From positions 614,873 through 678,872 of the forward strand of contig NZ_WTYO01000002.1 in NCBI RefSeq assembly GCF_009827515.1: 64,000 nt of DNA. The letters are read 5' to 3'. A program made the translations under genes and the position numbers. The notes beneath the pieces are model-generated. The model did not search any database and was not told the DNA's origin. It saw only the letters and a list, made by a program, of their open reading frames with translations. This stretch comes from Pelagerythrobacter marinus. Its GTDB lineage: Bacteria; Pseudomonadota; Alphaproteobacteria; Sphingomonadales; Sphingomonadaceae. Below, one piece after another: positions 28,754-37,345 of the stretch (within the stretch, counting starts at the first letter, position 1; every line of letters starts with the position of its first letter).

Positions 28754-30823
28754 TCAGGCGGCCGGCGGCAGGGCGCGCCGCAGTTCCTCCAGCCACGGCC
28801 CGGCCACGGCATCGCTCGGCGCGCGCCAGTCCCCGCGCGGGCTCAACGCCCCGCCGGCGCTGACTTTCGGCCCATTGGGCAGCGCGCTGCGCTTGAACTG
28901 GCTGAAGGCGAAGAACCGCTGCAGGAACCGTTCCAGCCAGTGGGCGATCGTCGGCAGGTCGTATTCGTTCTTCGCCGCCTCGGGAAAACCGGCAGGCCAC
29001 AGGCCTTCCCCCGCGTCGCGCCAGGCGTGCCAGGCCAGGAAGGCGACGTGGCTGGGCGACTGGCCCCAGCGGATCGTGTGGTGGAGGAAGAAATCGTTCA
29101 GCTCGTACGGGCCGATCGCGTTCTCGGTGCTCTGGATCTCGCCATCCTCGCCCGCGGGGACCAGTTCGGGGCTGATCTCGGTATCGACGATCGCCTCCAG
29201 CACCGCGTCGGTCGCGCGGTCGAACTGGTCGGTCCGCGTGGCCCAGCGGATCAGGTACTGGATCAGGGTCTTGGGCACGCCGGCGTTGACCGCGTAGTGG
29301 CTCATCTGGTCGCCCACGCCGTAGGTGCACCAGCCCAGCGCCAGTTCGGACAGGTCGCCCGTGCCCAGGACGAAACCCGAATGCTGCCCGGCCAGGCGGA
29401 ACAGGTAATCGGTGCGCAGACCGGCCTGCACGTTCTCGAACGTGGTATCGTAGACCGGCTCGCCATCGGCGAAGGGGTGGCCGATATCCTCCAGCATCCG
29501 GCGCGCGGCGGGCCTGATGTCGATTTCCTCGGCCGCGATCCCGGTGGCTTCCATCAGCTTCCAGGCGTTGGACTTCGTCCCTTCGGACGTGCCGAACCCG
29601 GGCATCGTATAGCCGCGAATGGTCGTGCGCGGCAGGCCCAGCCGGTCGCAGACCTTGGCCGCGACCAGCAGGGCATGGGTCGAATCGAGCCCGCCCGAAA
29701 CGCCCAGGATCATGTGCTTGCCCCGGGTCGCCTGGAACCGGCGCAGCAGGGCATCGACCTGGATGTTGAACGCCTCGTAACAATCCTCGTCCAGCTTGTG
29801 CGCGCGGTTGGGAACGAAGGGGAACCGGCGGATCGGGCGCAGCAGGCGATCGTCGGGCGCCGGCGCCGACGGGGCATCGAAACGCACGCGGCGGAACGTG
29901 TCCTCCGGCCGGCCGGCCGCCTCTGCCGCGTCGCCGAACGTCTGCATCCGCATCCGGTCGCCCAGGATGCGGCGGGTATCGACATCGGCCAGGCACAGCT
30001 CGGGCTCCAGGTCGAAGCGCGAGCTTTCGACCAGCAGGTCGCCGAGCTCGTAGACCATCCCCTGCCCGTCCCACGCGAGGTCGGTCGTGCTTTCGCCGTG
30101 GCCGGCGGCCGAATAGGCATAGGCGCAGACCGCGCGGCTCGACTGCATCCGGCAGAGCATGTGCCGTTCGTCGGACTTGCCGATCGTGATGTTGGAGGCG
30201 GAGAGGTTGAGCACGATCGTCGCGCCGGCCAGCGCGGCCCGGGTCGAAGGGGGATCGGGGGCCCAGACGTCCTCGCACACTTCCATCGCGAACGTGAAAC
30301 CCGGCCGTTCGGGCGCCTCGAACAGCAGGTCGGTGCCGAAGGGCACGCTTTCGCCGTTCAGCCCGATCGCCAGGCCGATGCAGCCGCGCCCGTGGGAAAA
30401 CCAGCGTTTCTCGTAGAACTCGCGGTAATTGGGCAGGAAGCTCTTGGGCACGGCGCCCAGCACGCGGCCGCCGGCAATCGCCAGGGCGCAGTTGTAAACC
30501 CGCCCGTTGCGCCGCAGCGGCGCGCCGACCACGGCCACCGGGGCGAGATCGCGGCTCGCCTCGACCAGGTCGGCGATCCCGCGCTCGACCGCTTCCAGCA
30601 GCGCCGCCTGCAGGTGCAGGTCGTCGAGCGCGTAGGACGAAATGCACAGCTCGGGATAGAGCACCAGGTCGGCCCCCGCCCGGCCTGCCTTGCGCCATTC
30701 GTCGAGAATGCCCGCGACATTGCCCGCAACGTCGGCCGTGCGGACGCGCGGAGTGGCGGTGGCGACGCGCACGAAGCCGTGCGTGCGTCGGTCGAAGAAG
30801 GGGTGATCGGTGGTGTCGGTCAT
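28754..30823 (-). CDS. nadE: Glutamine-dependent NAD+ synthetase
   Basis: Amidates nicotinic acid adenine dinucleotide to NAD+ with ammonia from glutamine. The 689-residue two-domain form is complete: an N-terminal nitrilase-type glutaminase (Glu in VLYPELCISSYALDD, Lys in AVPKSFLPNYREFYEKRWF, Cys in AMEVCEDVWAPDPPS) and a C-terminal synthetase with the PP-loop LGVSGGLDSTHALLVA and LGTGDLSELALGWCTYG. The length matches the large NadE form. The ATG at 30823 overlaps the cinA stop (ATGA), coupling it to that pyridine-nucleotide-related gene. Confidence 0.95.
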   Translation of the reverse strand: MTDTTDHPFFDRRTHGFVRVATATPRVRTADVAGNVAGILDEWRKAGRAGADLVLYPELCISSYALDDLHLQAALLEAVERGIADLVEASRDLAPVAVVGAPLRRNGRVYNCALAIAGGRVLGAVPKSFLPNYREFYEKRWFSHGRGCIGLAIGLNGESVPFGTDLLFEAPERPGFTFAMEVCEDVWAPDPPSTRAALAGATIVLNLSASNITIGKSDERHMLCRMQSSRAVCAYAYSAAGHGESTTDLAWDGQGMVYELGDLLVESSRFDLEPELCLADVDTRRILGDRMRMQTFGDAAEAAGRPEDTFRRVRFDAPSAPAPDDRLLRPIRRFPFVPNRAHKLDEDCYEAFNIQVDALLRRFQATRGKHMILGVSGGLDSTHALLVAAKVCDRLGLPRTTIRGYTMPGFGTSEGTKSNAWKLMEATGIAAEEIDIRPAARRMLEDIGHPFADGEPVYDTTFENVQAGLRTDYLFRLAGQHSGFVLGTGDLSELALGWCTYGVGDQMSHYAVNAGVPKTLIQYLIRWATRTDQFDRATDAVLEAIVDTEISPELVPAGEDGEIQSTENAIGPYELNDFFLHHTIRWGQSPSHVAFLAWHAWRDAGEGLWPAGFPEAAKNEYDLPTIAHWLERFLQRFFAFSQFKRSALPNGPKVSAGGALSPRGDWRAPSDAVAGPWLEELRRALPPAA

Positions 30824-31335
30824 GCGCGAAGGGCGTTGTCCATCATGTCCAGCGCGACTGCAAGCGCCGCGATGCGGACCCCGTCGCGGCCGATCGCGCC
30901 GAAATGCTCTTCGCGGTGGGCGATCGGCCCGTCGCGACGGCCGCAGGCGAAGTGGACCAGGCCTTCCTCGTCGTTCTCGCCCCCCGGGCCGGCGAAGCCG
31001 GTAATCGCGACCCCGACCCCCTTGCCCGACCGTTCCAGCGCGCCGCGCACCATGGCCACGGCGACTTCGCGGCTGACCGCGCCGCACCGGTCGATCTGCG
31101 CCCGGTCGACCGCCAGCAGGTCGCACTTGGCGTCGTCCGAATAGACGACGAAGCCGCGTTCGAAGATATGGCTGCAGCCGGGCACGTCGGTCAGCAGCGC
31201 GGCGAGCAGCCCGCCGGTGCAGCTTTCCGCGGTGATCAGCGGCATCTCGCGCTCGCAGGCGAGGTCGAGCACGGCGCGCGCGCGCCGCGCGAGGTCGGGC
31301 GGCAGGATCGGGTCGAGCGTCTCGGTCCCGCTCAT
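30820..31335 (-). CDS. CinA C-terminal-domain protein (nicotinamide-nucleotide amidase)
   Basis: A 171-residue CinA_C/PncC protein without the N-terminal MoCF domain. The signature TAESCTGGLLAALLTDVPGCS is near residues 36-56 and FAGPGGENDEEGLVHFA near 115-131. Related proteins deamidate nicotinamide mononucleotide, feeding the NAD salvage cycle, which suits its coupling to nadE. ATGA overlaps join it to topoisomerase IB upstream and nadE downstream. Confidence 0.88.
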   Translation of the reverse strand: MSGTETLDPILPPDLARRARAVLDLACEREMPLITAESCTGGLLAALLTDVPGCSHIFERGFVVYSDDAKCDLLAVDRAQIDRCGAVSREVAVAMVRGALERSGKGVGVAITGFAGPGGENDEEGLVHFACGRRDGPIAHREEHFGAIGRDGVRIAALAVALDMMDNALRA

Positions 31336-32333
31336 GCCGCGAGCAGCTCCTGCGCGCAGGGCGCCGCTTCCAGCAGGGCGATCAGCCCGCGCTCCTCGCG
31401 CGTCAGCCAGCGGGTCTCGCGCGGCAGGCGCAGCGCCTCGCGCCACCTCTCCTGCCGCTCGACCAGGTCGATCACCGCCGGGTGGACGTAAGACCTGCGG
31501 GTCACCGCCGGCGTATTGCCCAGCCGCCGGGCGACGACGTCGAGCACGGCCTTGATCGTCAGCGTCTCCTGCGCCCCGGCCAGGATCTGAAACGCGAGGA
31601 CGCTGGCATGCCAGGTGCGGAAGTTCTTGGCCGTGAACCGCTCCCCCATCGTGTCGCACAGGTACTCGTTCACGTCGTGCGAGCACACGGTGTGCAGGTC
31701 GCCCTCGTCGTCGACGTACTTGAACACGTTCTGGCCCGGCAGGTCCTGCATCCGGCGCACGACCCGCGCCAGGCTGCCGTCGGTCAGCGCGACTTCGCGC
31801 AGCTTGCCGCCCTTGGCCTTGTAGCGCAGGCGCAGGGTCCGCCCGGTCACCTCGGCGTGGCGCTGGCGCAGCGTGGTCGCGCCGTAACTGCGGTTGTCGC
31901 GCGCATATCCCTCGTTGCCGATCCGCACGGCACCGAGATCCAGCAGGCGCACAACGCTGGCGATCGCGCGCTCGCGCGTCAGCCTGCGGCCGGAAAGATC
32001 GCTTTCCACCCGCTTGCGGACCAGCGGCAGCAGGCCGCCGAAGGCCAGGCACCCGTCGAACTTCTCGCTTTCGCGCGCGGCGCGAAATTCCGGGTGATAG
32101 CGGTATTGCTTGCGCCCGCGCGCATCGATCCCGGTGGCGAGGATATGGCCGTTGGGCGCGGGGCAGAACCAGGCATCGCGATAGGCCGGCGGAAGGGCGA
32201 TCGCGTTCAGCCGGCGGCGTTCCTCCGGGTCGCGGATCAGCTTTCCCTGCGGGTCGTAATAGGCCCAGCCGCGCCCCGCCCGCCTGCGCGAGATGCCGGG
32301 GAGGTCGTCGTCGACATAGATCAGCTTCGTCAT
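31332..32333 (-). CDS. DNA topoisomerase IB (poxvirus-like)
   Basis: A 333-residue type IB topoisomerase that relaxes supercoils through a 3'-phosphotyrosyl intermediate. Catalytic residues are visible: Arg in LGAVRIGNEGYARDNRSYGATTL, the Lys-containing strand LRYKAKGGKLREV, the RTWHASVLAF segment with the Arg and His, and the nucleophile Tyr in VTRRSYVHPAVID. The ATG at 32333 gives the usual MTKLIYVDDDLPGISRRRAG start; the longer frame adds 21 residues that lie over the GST promoter region. First gene of a four-gene unit with cinA, nadE and the EamA transporter. Confidence 0.93.
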   Translation of the reverse strand: MTKLIYVDDDLPGISRRRAGRGWAYYDPQGKLIRDPEERRRLNAIALPPAYRDAWFCPAPNGHILATGIDARGRKQYRYHPEFRAARESEKFDGCLAFGGLLPLVRKRVESDLSGRRLTRERAIASVVRLLDLGAVRIGNEGYARDNRSYGATTLRQRHAEVTGRTLRLRYKAKGGKLREVALTDGSLARVVRRMQDLPGQNVFKYVDDEGDLHTVCSHDVNEYLCDTMGERFTAKNFRTWHASVLAFQILAGAQETLTIKAVLDVVARRLGNTPAVTRRSYVHPAVIDLVERQERWREALRLPRETRWLTREERGLIALLEAAPCAQELLAA

Positions 32334-32429
32334 GCGAAGGCGAAACTGCCCGGCCTTGCAGGCGGTTCCGCTTGTGCGAAAAAGAACCGCCACCACCTTG
32401 GGCGGCAGCTAGATATCAGGAGACCCGCC

Positions 32430-33275
32430 TTGGCCGATCCGACCTATACCCCGCCCGAAGTCTGGACCAACACCGAAAGCGGCGGCAAGTTCGCCAATAT
32501 CAACCGGCCGACCGCCGGCGCGCGCGAAGAGCGCGACCTGCCGGCCGGCGACCATCCCTTCCAGCTCTATTCGCTCGCCACGCCCAACGGGGTGAAGGCG
32601 TCGATCATGCTGGAGGAGCTGCTCGAGGCCGGGCACGCGGCCGAATACGATGCCTGGCACGTCGACATTTCCGAAGGCGACCAGTTCACCAGCGGCTTCG
32701 TCGGGCTCAATCCCAATTCGAAGATCCCCGCCCTGCTCGACCGCAGCGGGCCGGAGCCGGTGCGCGTGTTCGAAAGCGGCGCGATCCTGGTCCACCTGGC
32801 GGAGAAGTTCGGCGCCTTCCTGCCGACCGGCGCGAACCGCGCCGAAGTGCTGAGCTGGCTGTTCTGGCAAGTCGGCAGCGCGCCTTTCATCGGCGGCGGC
32901 TTCGGCCATTTCTATGCCTATGCGCCGGAAAAGTATGAATATCCGATCAACCGCTACGCGATGGAGACGAAGCGGCTGTTCGACGTCGCCAACCGGCGCC
33001 TTGGCGAAAGCGAATACCTGGGCGGCGACGACTACACCGTCGCCGACATCGCGACTTTCCCGTGGTTCGCCCCCTTCGTGCAGGGCACGATCTACGGCGA
33101 GGCGCGCAAGTTCCTCTCGATCCACGAGTACGAGCACGTCGAACGGTGGGTGAACCGGATCGCCGGGCGCCCGGCGGTCCGCCGCGGCCGGATCGTCAAC
33201 CGGACCTGGGGCGAAGAGGGCGAACAGCTGCGCGAACGCCACTCCGCCGCCGATTTCGACGGCAAGACGCTGTAA
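32430..33275 (+). CDS. yghU: Glutathione S-transferase family, YghU-type disulfide reductase
   Basis: A 281-residue GST of the nu class (YghU/YfcG), which reduces disulfides such as glutathionyl adducts using glutathione. N-terminal WTNTESGGKFANINRPTAGAR is split over residues 10-30; the thioredoxin-like domain holds LYSLATPNGVKASIMLEELL and NPNSKIPALLD with the ESGAI glutathione-binding loop; the helical domain contains WLFWQVGSAPFIGGGFGHF. The TTG at 32430 has a CAGGAGA ribosome-binding site 6 nt upstream. Divergent from the topoisomerase gene. Confidence 0.88.
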   Translation: MADPTYTPPEVWTNTESGGKFANINRPTAGAREERDLPAGDHPFQLYSLATPNGVKASIMLEELLEAGHAAEYDAWHVDISEGDQFTSGFVGLNPNSKIPALLDRSGPEPVRVFESGAILVHLAEKFGAFLPTGANRAEVLSWLFWQVGSAPFIGGGFGHFYAYAPEKYEYPINRYAMETKRLFDVANRRLGESEYLGGDDYTVADIATFPWFAPFVQGTIYGEARKFLSIHEYEHVERWVNRIAGRPAVRRGRIVNRTWGEEGEQLRERHSAADFDGKTL

Positions 33276-33301
33276 CCGCGCCGGGCCCGCCGATCGCCCC
33301 C

Positions 33302-33329
33302 TTCACATTGGCGCGCCCTTCGCTATAGG
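33302..33329 (+). promoter_or_regulatory. Probable promoter of tRNA-Gln
   Basis: TTCACA (33302-33307), a 16-nt spacer and TATAGG (33324-33329), ending 34 bp before the mature tRNA 5' end. Confidence 0.55.
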
Positions 33330-33363
33330 GGCGCGGGTTCCGCCACGGCGGACCCGCGCCTGA

Positions 33364-33438
33364 TGGGGTGTAGCCAAGTGGTAAGGCAGCGGTTTTTGGT
33401 ACCGCCATGCGCAGGTTCGAATCCTGCCACCCCAGCCA
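33364..33438 (+). tRNA. tRNA-Gln (TTG anticodon)
   Basis: A full cloverleaf of 75 nt. Acceptor stem TGGGGTG/CACCCCA, D arm GCC...GGC, anticodon stem GCGGT/ACCGC with loop TTTTGGT giving anticodon TTG (33396-33398), T arm GCAGG-TTCGAAT-CCTGC, discriminator G and an encoded CCA. It reads CAA and, by wobble, CAG codons. It ends 79 bp before nasT. Confidence 0.97.
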
Positions 33439-33517
33439 GCCCTTCCCCCTTGCACCCCTGCGGGCCGCCGGCAGCACGCACGGACGCGGATACGTTCTTG
33501 TGCCTGCGCGTGTTGCA

Positions 33518-34114
33518 ATGCACAAACGGCCCATGCGGATCGCGGTCATCGACGAAAGCGCGGCGCGCGCCTCGATCATCGAGGAGGGTCTGGCCGGCGT
33601 CCCCGGCGCCCGCGTCGTGCGCCTGACCGAGCGGGCCGGGCTGCTCGCCCGGATCGCGGAGTTCGATCCCGATATCGTCCTGATGGATCTCGGCAACCCG
33701 TCGCGCGACGTGCTGGAGGAATACTTCGCCGTCAGCCGCGCCCTCGCCCGCCCGATCGCGATGTTCGTCGATGAAAGCGACGACGACGCGATTGCCGCGT
33801 CGATCGACGCCGGCGTTTCCGCCTATGTCGTCGACGGGCTGGCCGCCAGCCGCATTCGCCCCCTGCTGGATCTCGCCGTGCGCCGCTTCAACGCCTTCGC
33901 CCGGCTGCAGGACGAACTGGCCGAAGCCCAGGGCAAGCTGGCCGAGCGGGAAACGATCGACCGCGCGAAGCGCCTCCTGATGGACGGCCGCGGGCTGAGC
34001 GAGCCGCAGGCTTATGCCGAGCTGCGGCGCAAGGCGATGGATTCGAACAAGCGCATCGTCGAGATCGCCGAGGCCGTCGTCACCGCACACGAACTGATGG
34101 GAGGCCCTGCATGA
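33518..34114 (+). CDS. nasT: ANTAR-domain response regulator NasT
   Basis: RNA-binding antiterminator for nitrate-assimilation genes. A receiver-like domain (MRIAVIDESAARASIIEEGL, phospho-acceptor-region Asp in DPDIVLMDLGNPSRD) leads through a helical linker (about residues 125-145) to a C-terminal ANTAR domain (ETIDRAKRLLMDGRGLSEPQ, then AYAELRRKAMDSNKRIVEIAEAV). The product is 198 residues from the ATG at 33518, or 193 from an ATG at 33533; neither has a clear ribosome-binding site. nasS overlaps the stop (ATGA). In this family NasS holds NasT inactive until nitrate binds; NasT then binds paired hexaloop hairpins in leader RNAs, and such leaders occur at 35340 and 40040. Confidence 0.93.
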   Translation: MHKRPMRIAVIDESAARASIIEEGLAGVPGARVVRLTERAGLLARIAEFDPDIVLMDLGNPSRDVLEEYFAVSRALARPIAMFVDESDDDAIAASIDAGVSAYVVDGLAASRIRPLLDLAVRRFNAFARLQDELAEAQGKLAERETIDRAKRLLMDGRGLSEPQAYAELRRKAMDSNKRIVEIAEAVVTAHELMGGPA

Positions 34115-35325
34115 GCGAACGCATGACGATCGGCTTCATGCCCCTTGTCGATGCCTGCCTGCCGATCCTCGCGCACGAACATGGCTTCGCCGCACAGGAA
34201 GGGCTGGAACTGGCCTTCGTGCGCGACGTGTCGTGGGCGACCGTGCTTGACCGCCTCCTCTACGGCCATACCGATGCCGCCCATCTCCTGGCGCCGCTGG
34301 CGATCGCGACGACGCTGGGCCGCGGACGCCCGGCAACCCCGCTTGCCGCGCCTTTCGTCCTCGGCCTCAACGGCAACGCGATCACGCTTTCCAGCGCGCT
34401 CGCGCCGCGCGTGGCGGCCGGGAACGGGGCCCTGGGCGACCCCGTCCAGGTGGGCGCGCGCCTGGCGGACCTCGCGGGGGAACGCCGCACCGCCGGAAAG
34501 CCGCTGCGGTTCGGCGTGGTCCATCGCTATTCCAGCCACAACTACATGCTGCGTTACTGGCTGGCGGCCTGCGGCATCCGGCCCGATCGCGAGGTGGAAA
34601 TCGTGACCGTTCCTCCACCGTTCGTGTCCGATGCGATCGCGGCTGGCGAAATCGACGGGGCCTGCGTCGGGGAGCCGTGGAACAGCGTGGCCGTGACCCG
34701 CGGGGTGGGCGAAATCGTCCTCGCGACGGCCCAGATCTGGCGCCGCGGGGTGGAAAAGGTCCTTGCCCTGCGCGAAACCGTGCTCGACCGTCGGCGCGAC
34801 GCAGCGGAGGCGCTGATCCGCGCGATGCGGGCGGCCGGGCGCCATTTCGTGGACCCTGCCAACTGGCAGGAAAACGCGCGAATCCTGGCGGCCCCCGCCT
34901 ATCTCGATGCCGATAGCGAGCTGGTGCTGCGGGCGATTTCGGACCGGCTCGTGCTCGCGCGCGGGGCGGCCCCGACCCACTTCCCCGATTTCATGTTCCA
35001 ATATGCCGAAGCGGCCAACTTCCCCTGGGTCAGCCAGGCACAGTGGCTCTACACCCAGATGGCGCTCGGCGACGACACGCCCTTCGACGCGCAGGAGGCG
35101 CGAATTGCCGGCCGGGTCTTTCGCCCCGACATCTACCGGCACGCGCTGATCGGCAGCGAAGATGCCCTGCCGGGCGCCAGTTCGAAAGTCGAGGGGAGCC
35201 TCGACCGGCCGACGGCTGTAACCGCGCAACAGGGCGCCATGGTCCTGAAATCGAACCGCTTTTTCGACGGGCGCACGTTCGATCCCGACGATATGGAAAG
35301 CTATTTCGCCGCCTTGCCGCGCTAG
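34111..35325 (+). CDS. nasS: Nitrate sensor NasS (NrtA/CmpA-like, cytoplasmic)
   Basis: A 404-residue nitrate/nitrite-binding protein of the ABC-transporter substrate-binding fold. It starts directly with the mature-type sequence MTIGFMPLVDACLPILAHEHG and has no signal peptide, which marks the cytosolic sensor NasS rather than a periplasmic NrtA. Ligand-domain landmarks are GHTDAAHLLAPLAIATTLG, VHRYSSHNYMLRYWLAACG and AGEIDGACVGEPWNSVA. No nitrate ABC permease lies nearby; uptake is through NarK. It is translationally coupled to nasT and is followed at once by a NasT-type leader. Confidence 0.92.
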   Translation: MSERMTIGFMPLVDACLPILAHEHGFAAQEGLELAFVRDVSWATVLDRLLYGHTDAAHLLAPLAIATTLGRGRPATPLAAPFVLGLNGNAITLSSALAPRVAAGNGALGDPVQVGARLADLAGERRTAGKPLRFGVVHRYSSHNYMLRYWLAACGIRPDREVEIVTVPPPFVSDAIAAGEIDGACVGEPWNSVAVTRGVGEIVLATAQIWRRGVEKVLALRETVLDRRRDAAEALIRAMRAAGRHFVDPANWQENARILAAPAYLDADSELVLRAISDRLVLARGAAPTHFPDFMFQYAEAANFPWVSQAQWLYTQMALGDDTPFDAQEARIAGRVFRPDIYRHALIGSEDALPGASSKVEGSLDRPTAVTAQQGAMVLKSNRFFDGRTFDPDDMESYFAALPR

Positions 35326-35339
35326 CGCCGGCAAGCCCC

Positions 35340-35520
35340 GATGCTGCAATTGCGAAAAGAGGCTTGGCAAGCGCCCCCGGGTGCGCTTACCATCCGGGCG
35401 ATTGCCGGCTTGCCATCCATTGGCGGATGGTCATGCGGCCGGCCAGTCCTATTGCAGACAGCGCGTGGCAACGTCGCCGCCCGTATCCGGTCGCCAGACC
35501 GGGTCCGAGGCGGCTTTTTT
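35340..35520 (+). promoter_or_regulatory. NasT-type attenuator leader 1 (after nasS)
   Basis: Contains TGCGAAAAG (35351-35359), a possible first hairpin AAGCGC/GCGCTT (35369-35388), a clear second hairpin CCATCC/GGATGG with hexaloop ATTGGC (35413-35430; A at loop position 1, G at position 4, as required for ANTAR binding), and an intrinsic terminator GCCGCC...GGCGGC-T6 (35476-35520) with a nested CCGGTC/GACCGG stem. The element resembles leader 2 before nirB. On the plus strand it is followed not by a nitrate gene but by the 3' end of the inverted kinase gene; narK lies 1.8 kb on. Confidence 0.65.
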
Positions 35521-35558
35521 GCGTGCGCCCACGGCAGACGGGGGAACGACCGGTGCGT

Positions 35559-37247
35559 TCAGCGCAGTACCAGGGCCAGGACCAGCGCAGCCGCGAGGAC
35601 GGCGCTGACGGCCTGCCAGAACCGGACGGGGTCGCGCTGGGCCAGGGGCACGTGGCGCGGGACGCCGCGCGGGACGGCACCGCCGCCTTCGAGCCGGCGC
35701 AGGAGCCCCACGGCATCGTCGAAACGGTCCTCCCGCCGGGGTGCGATGGCCGTCAGGATCGCGTCGTCGAGCCAGCTGGGGATATCCGGGCGGTGGCGCG
35801 AGGGCGGGAGCGGGCGGGCGAACCGCGGGCGCTGGAAAGCCTCCTGCTCGCCGAACGGCCAGGTGCCCGCGAACAGGCGGTAGAGCGTCACGCCGAGCGC
35901 GAAGATATCCGTCTGGGCGTCGCCGCCGTGCCCGGCAAACTGTTCGGGCGCCATGTATCCGGGCGTGCCCGGTATCTCGTCGCCGCGAAAGTCCTCCACC
36001 CGCGGGAGGCGCGCCACGCCGAGATCGATCAGCTTCAGGCCTTGCGCGGTGAGGATGCAGTTGTCCGGCTTGATGTCGCGATGGACGATCTCCAGCCGGT
36101 GCAGCGCCGCCACCGCCCGGGTCAGCTGGATCGCGTGGTCGAGCGCGCCGGCGAGCGGCAGTGTCCCCTGCGCGAGGCGCGTTTCCAGCGTATCCCCTTC
36201 CAGCAGGGGCTGGACCCCGTAGAGCGCGGTCTGGCGCCCCGGCCGCACCGGGTGCGAGGCGGCGAGGAACGGGCTGTCCACCCGCCGCGCGATCAGCATC
36301 TCGCGGGCAAAGGCCATGCGAATGGCACGGTCGGCCAGCGCGCCGGGTCGGGGAAACTTCAGCGCCACCGATTCCCCGGCCTCGCCGTCCCACCCGGCCA
36401 GGAGCACGGCATAGCGCCCCTCGCTGATCACCCTGTCGATCCGGAAGCCGTCGATCGTGGCGCCCGGGCGGGGAACGGCGACCGCCGGCAGGTCCTCGAT
36501 CCCGGCGAGCACGAAATCGTAGTCCGGCGGAGGGAGCCGCACGACGTCGACCACGATCGCCGTGGCATTGTCGCGCCCGCCGGCGCGCAAGGCCTCGCGG
36601 ACCAGCGCCTGCGCCGCCGCTTCGGCCGAACCGTTCGCGGCCAGGACCGCGGCAATGCGCCGCTCCCCCAGCGGGGCGTGGATGCCGTCGGTCGTCAGGA
36701 CCAGGCGATCGTGTTCCGCCAGTTCGATCGGCAGGTGGTCGAGGCGCAGTTCCGGCTCGAGGCCGATCGCCCGGATCAGGACATGGTTGAGGTCCGGTTC
36801 CGGCCGGACGTGGTCGCTCGTCAGCTGCACCAGCCGGTCGCCGGCGAAACGCCAGGCGCGGCTGTCGCCGACGTGGACGATGTCCGCCCGCCGGCCGCGG
36901 AGGGCCATCGCGGTGAAAGTCGTGGCCCCACCGCGCATGGCCTCGCCGCGGCCCTGCGAATGCAGCCAGCGGTTGTAGGCTGCCAGTGGCACCTGCATCG
37001 CCCGCCCGGCACCGAGCGTTTCGGGCACGGCATAGAACCCGTCGATCAGGGCCCTGACCGCCAGTTCGGCCGCCTGACGGCCGCCCCGCCCCTCGCTCAC
37101 CCCGTCGGCCACGGCCGCCACTGCGCCGTGGCGTGCGCGTTCCAGGGCCGTACCGAGATAGGCCGCGCCGAAATCCTCGTTCCGCTCGCGCGGGCCGGCG
37201 TCGCTGGCGAATCCCACGGCGAGGACCAGTTCGTTCCAATTCTGCAT
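35559..37247 (-). CDS. PP2C phosphatase - Ser/Thr protein kinase fusion, membrane-anchored
   Basis: A 562-residue bifunctional protein. Residues about 1-240 are a PP2C phosphatase (RNEDFGAAYLG, VADGVSEGRGG, VHVGDSRAWRF, GGRDNATAIVV metal and phosphate sites). Residues about 265-525 are a eukaryotic-like kinase: Lys in ESVALKFPRPG, HRDIKPDN with catalytic Asp near 391, DLG in place of DFG near 408, and PGYMAPEQ. The glycine-rich loop is degenerate (ISEGRYAVLLAG). One C-terminal helix (about 543-561) anchors it. The ATG at 37247 begins MQNWNELV. Comparable fusions sit beside narK and nirB in Pseudomonas nitrate clusters, but here the gene is reversed relative to narK. Confidence 0.9.
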   Translation of the reverse strand: MQNWNELVLAVGFASDAGPRERNEDFGAAYLGTALERARHGAVAAVADGVSEGRGGRQAAELAVRALIDGFYAVPETLGAGRAMQVPLAAYNRWLHSQGRGEAMRGGATTFTAMALRGRRADIVHVGDSRAWRFAGDRLVQLTSDHVRPEPDLNHVLIRAIGLEPELRLDHLPIELAEHDRLVLTTDGIHAPLGERRIAAVLAANGSAEAAAQALVREALRAGGRDNATAIVVDVVRLPPPDYDFVLAGIEDLPAVAVPRPGATIDGFRIDRVISEGRYAVLLAGWDGEAGESVALKFPRPGALADRAIRMAFAREMLIARRVDSPFLAASHPVRPGRQTALYGVQPLLEGDTLETRLAQGTLPLAGALDHAIQLTRAVAALHRLEIVHRDIKPDNCILTAQGLKLIDLGVARLPRVEDFRGDEIPGTPGYMAPEQFAGHGGDAQTDIFALGVTLYRLFAGTWPFGEQEAFQRPRFARPLPPSRHRPDIPSWLDDAILTAIAPRREDRFDDAVGLLRRLEGGGAVPRGVPRHVPLAQRDPVRFWQAVSAVLAAALVLALVLR

Positions 37248-37345
37248 TGCTGGCTTCCCCCCGCCCTCCGCGTGCGCGTGCACGCTGCACCCGCCCGCAC
37301 GAGCTTCCCCCGCCGGGGCCCGACGTCAAGCATCGAAAGGACAGC

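Noticed and set aside
35341..35883. Open frame starting inside leader 1
   Set aside because: It crosses the terminator hairpin and runs antisense to the kinase gene; no ribosome-binding site or domain.
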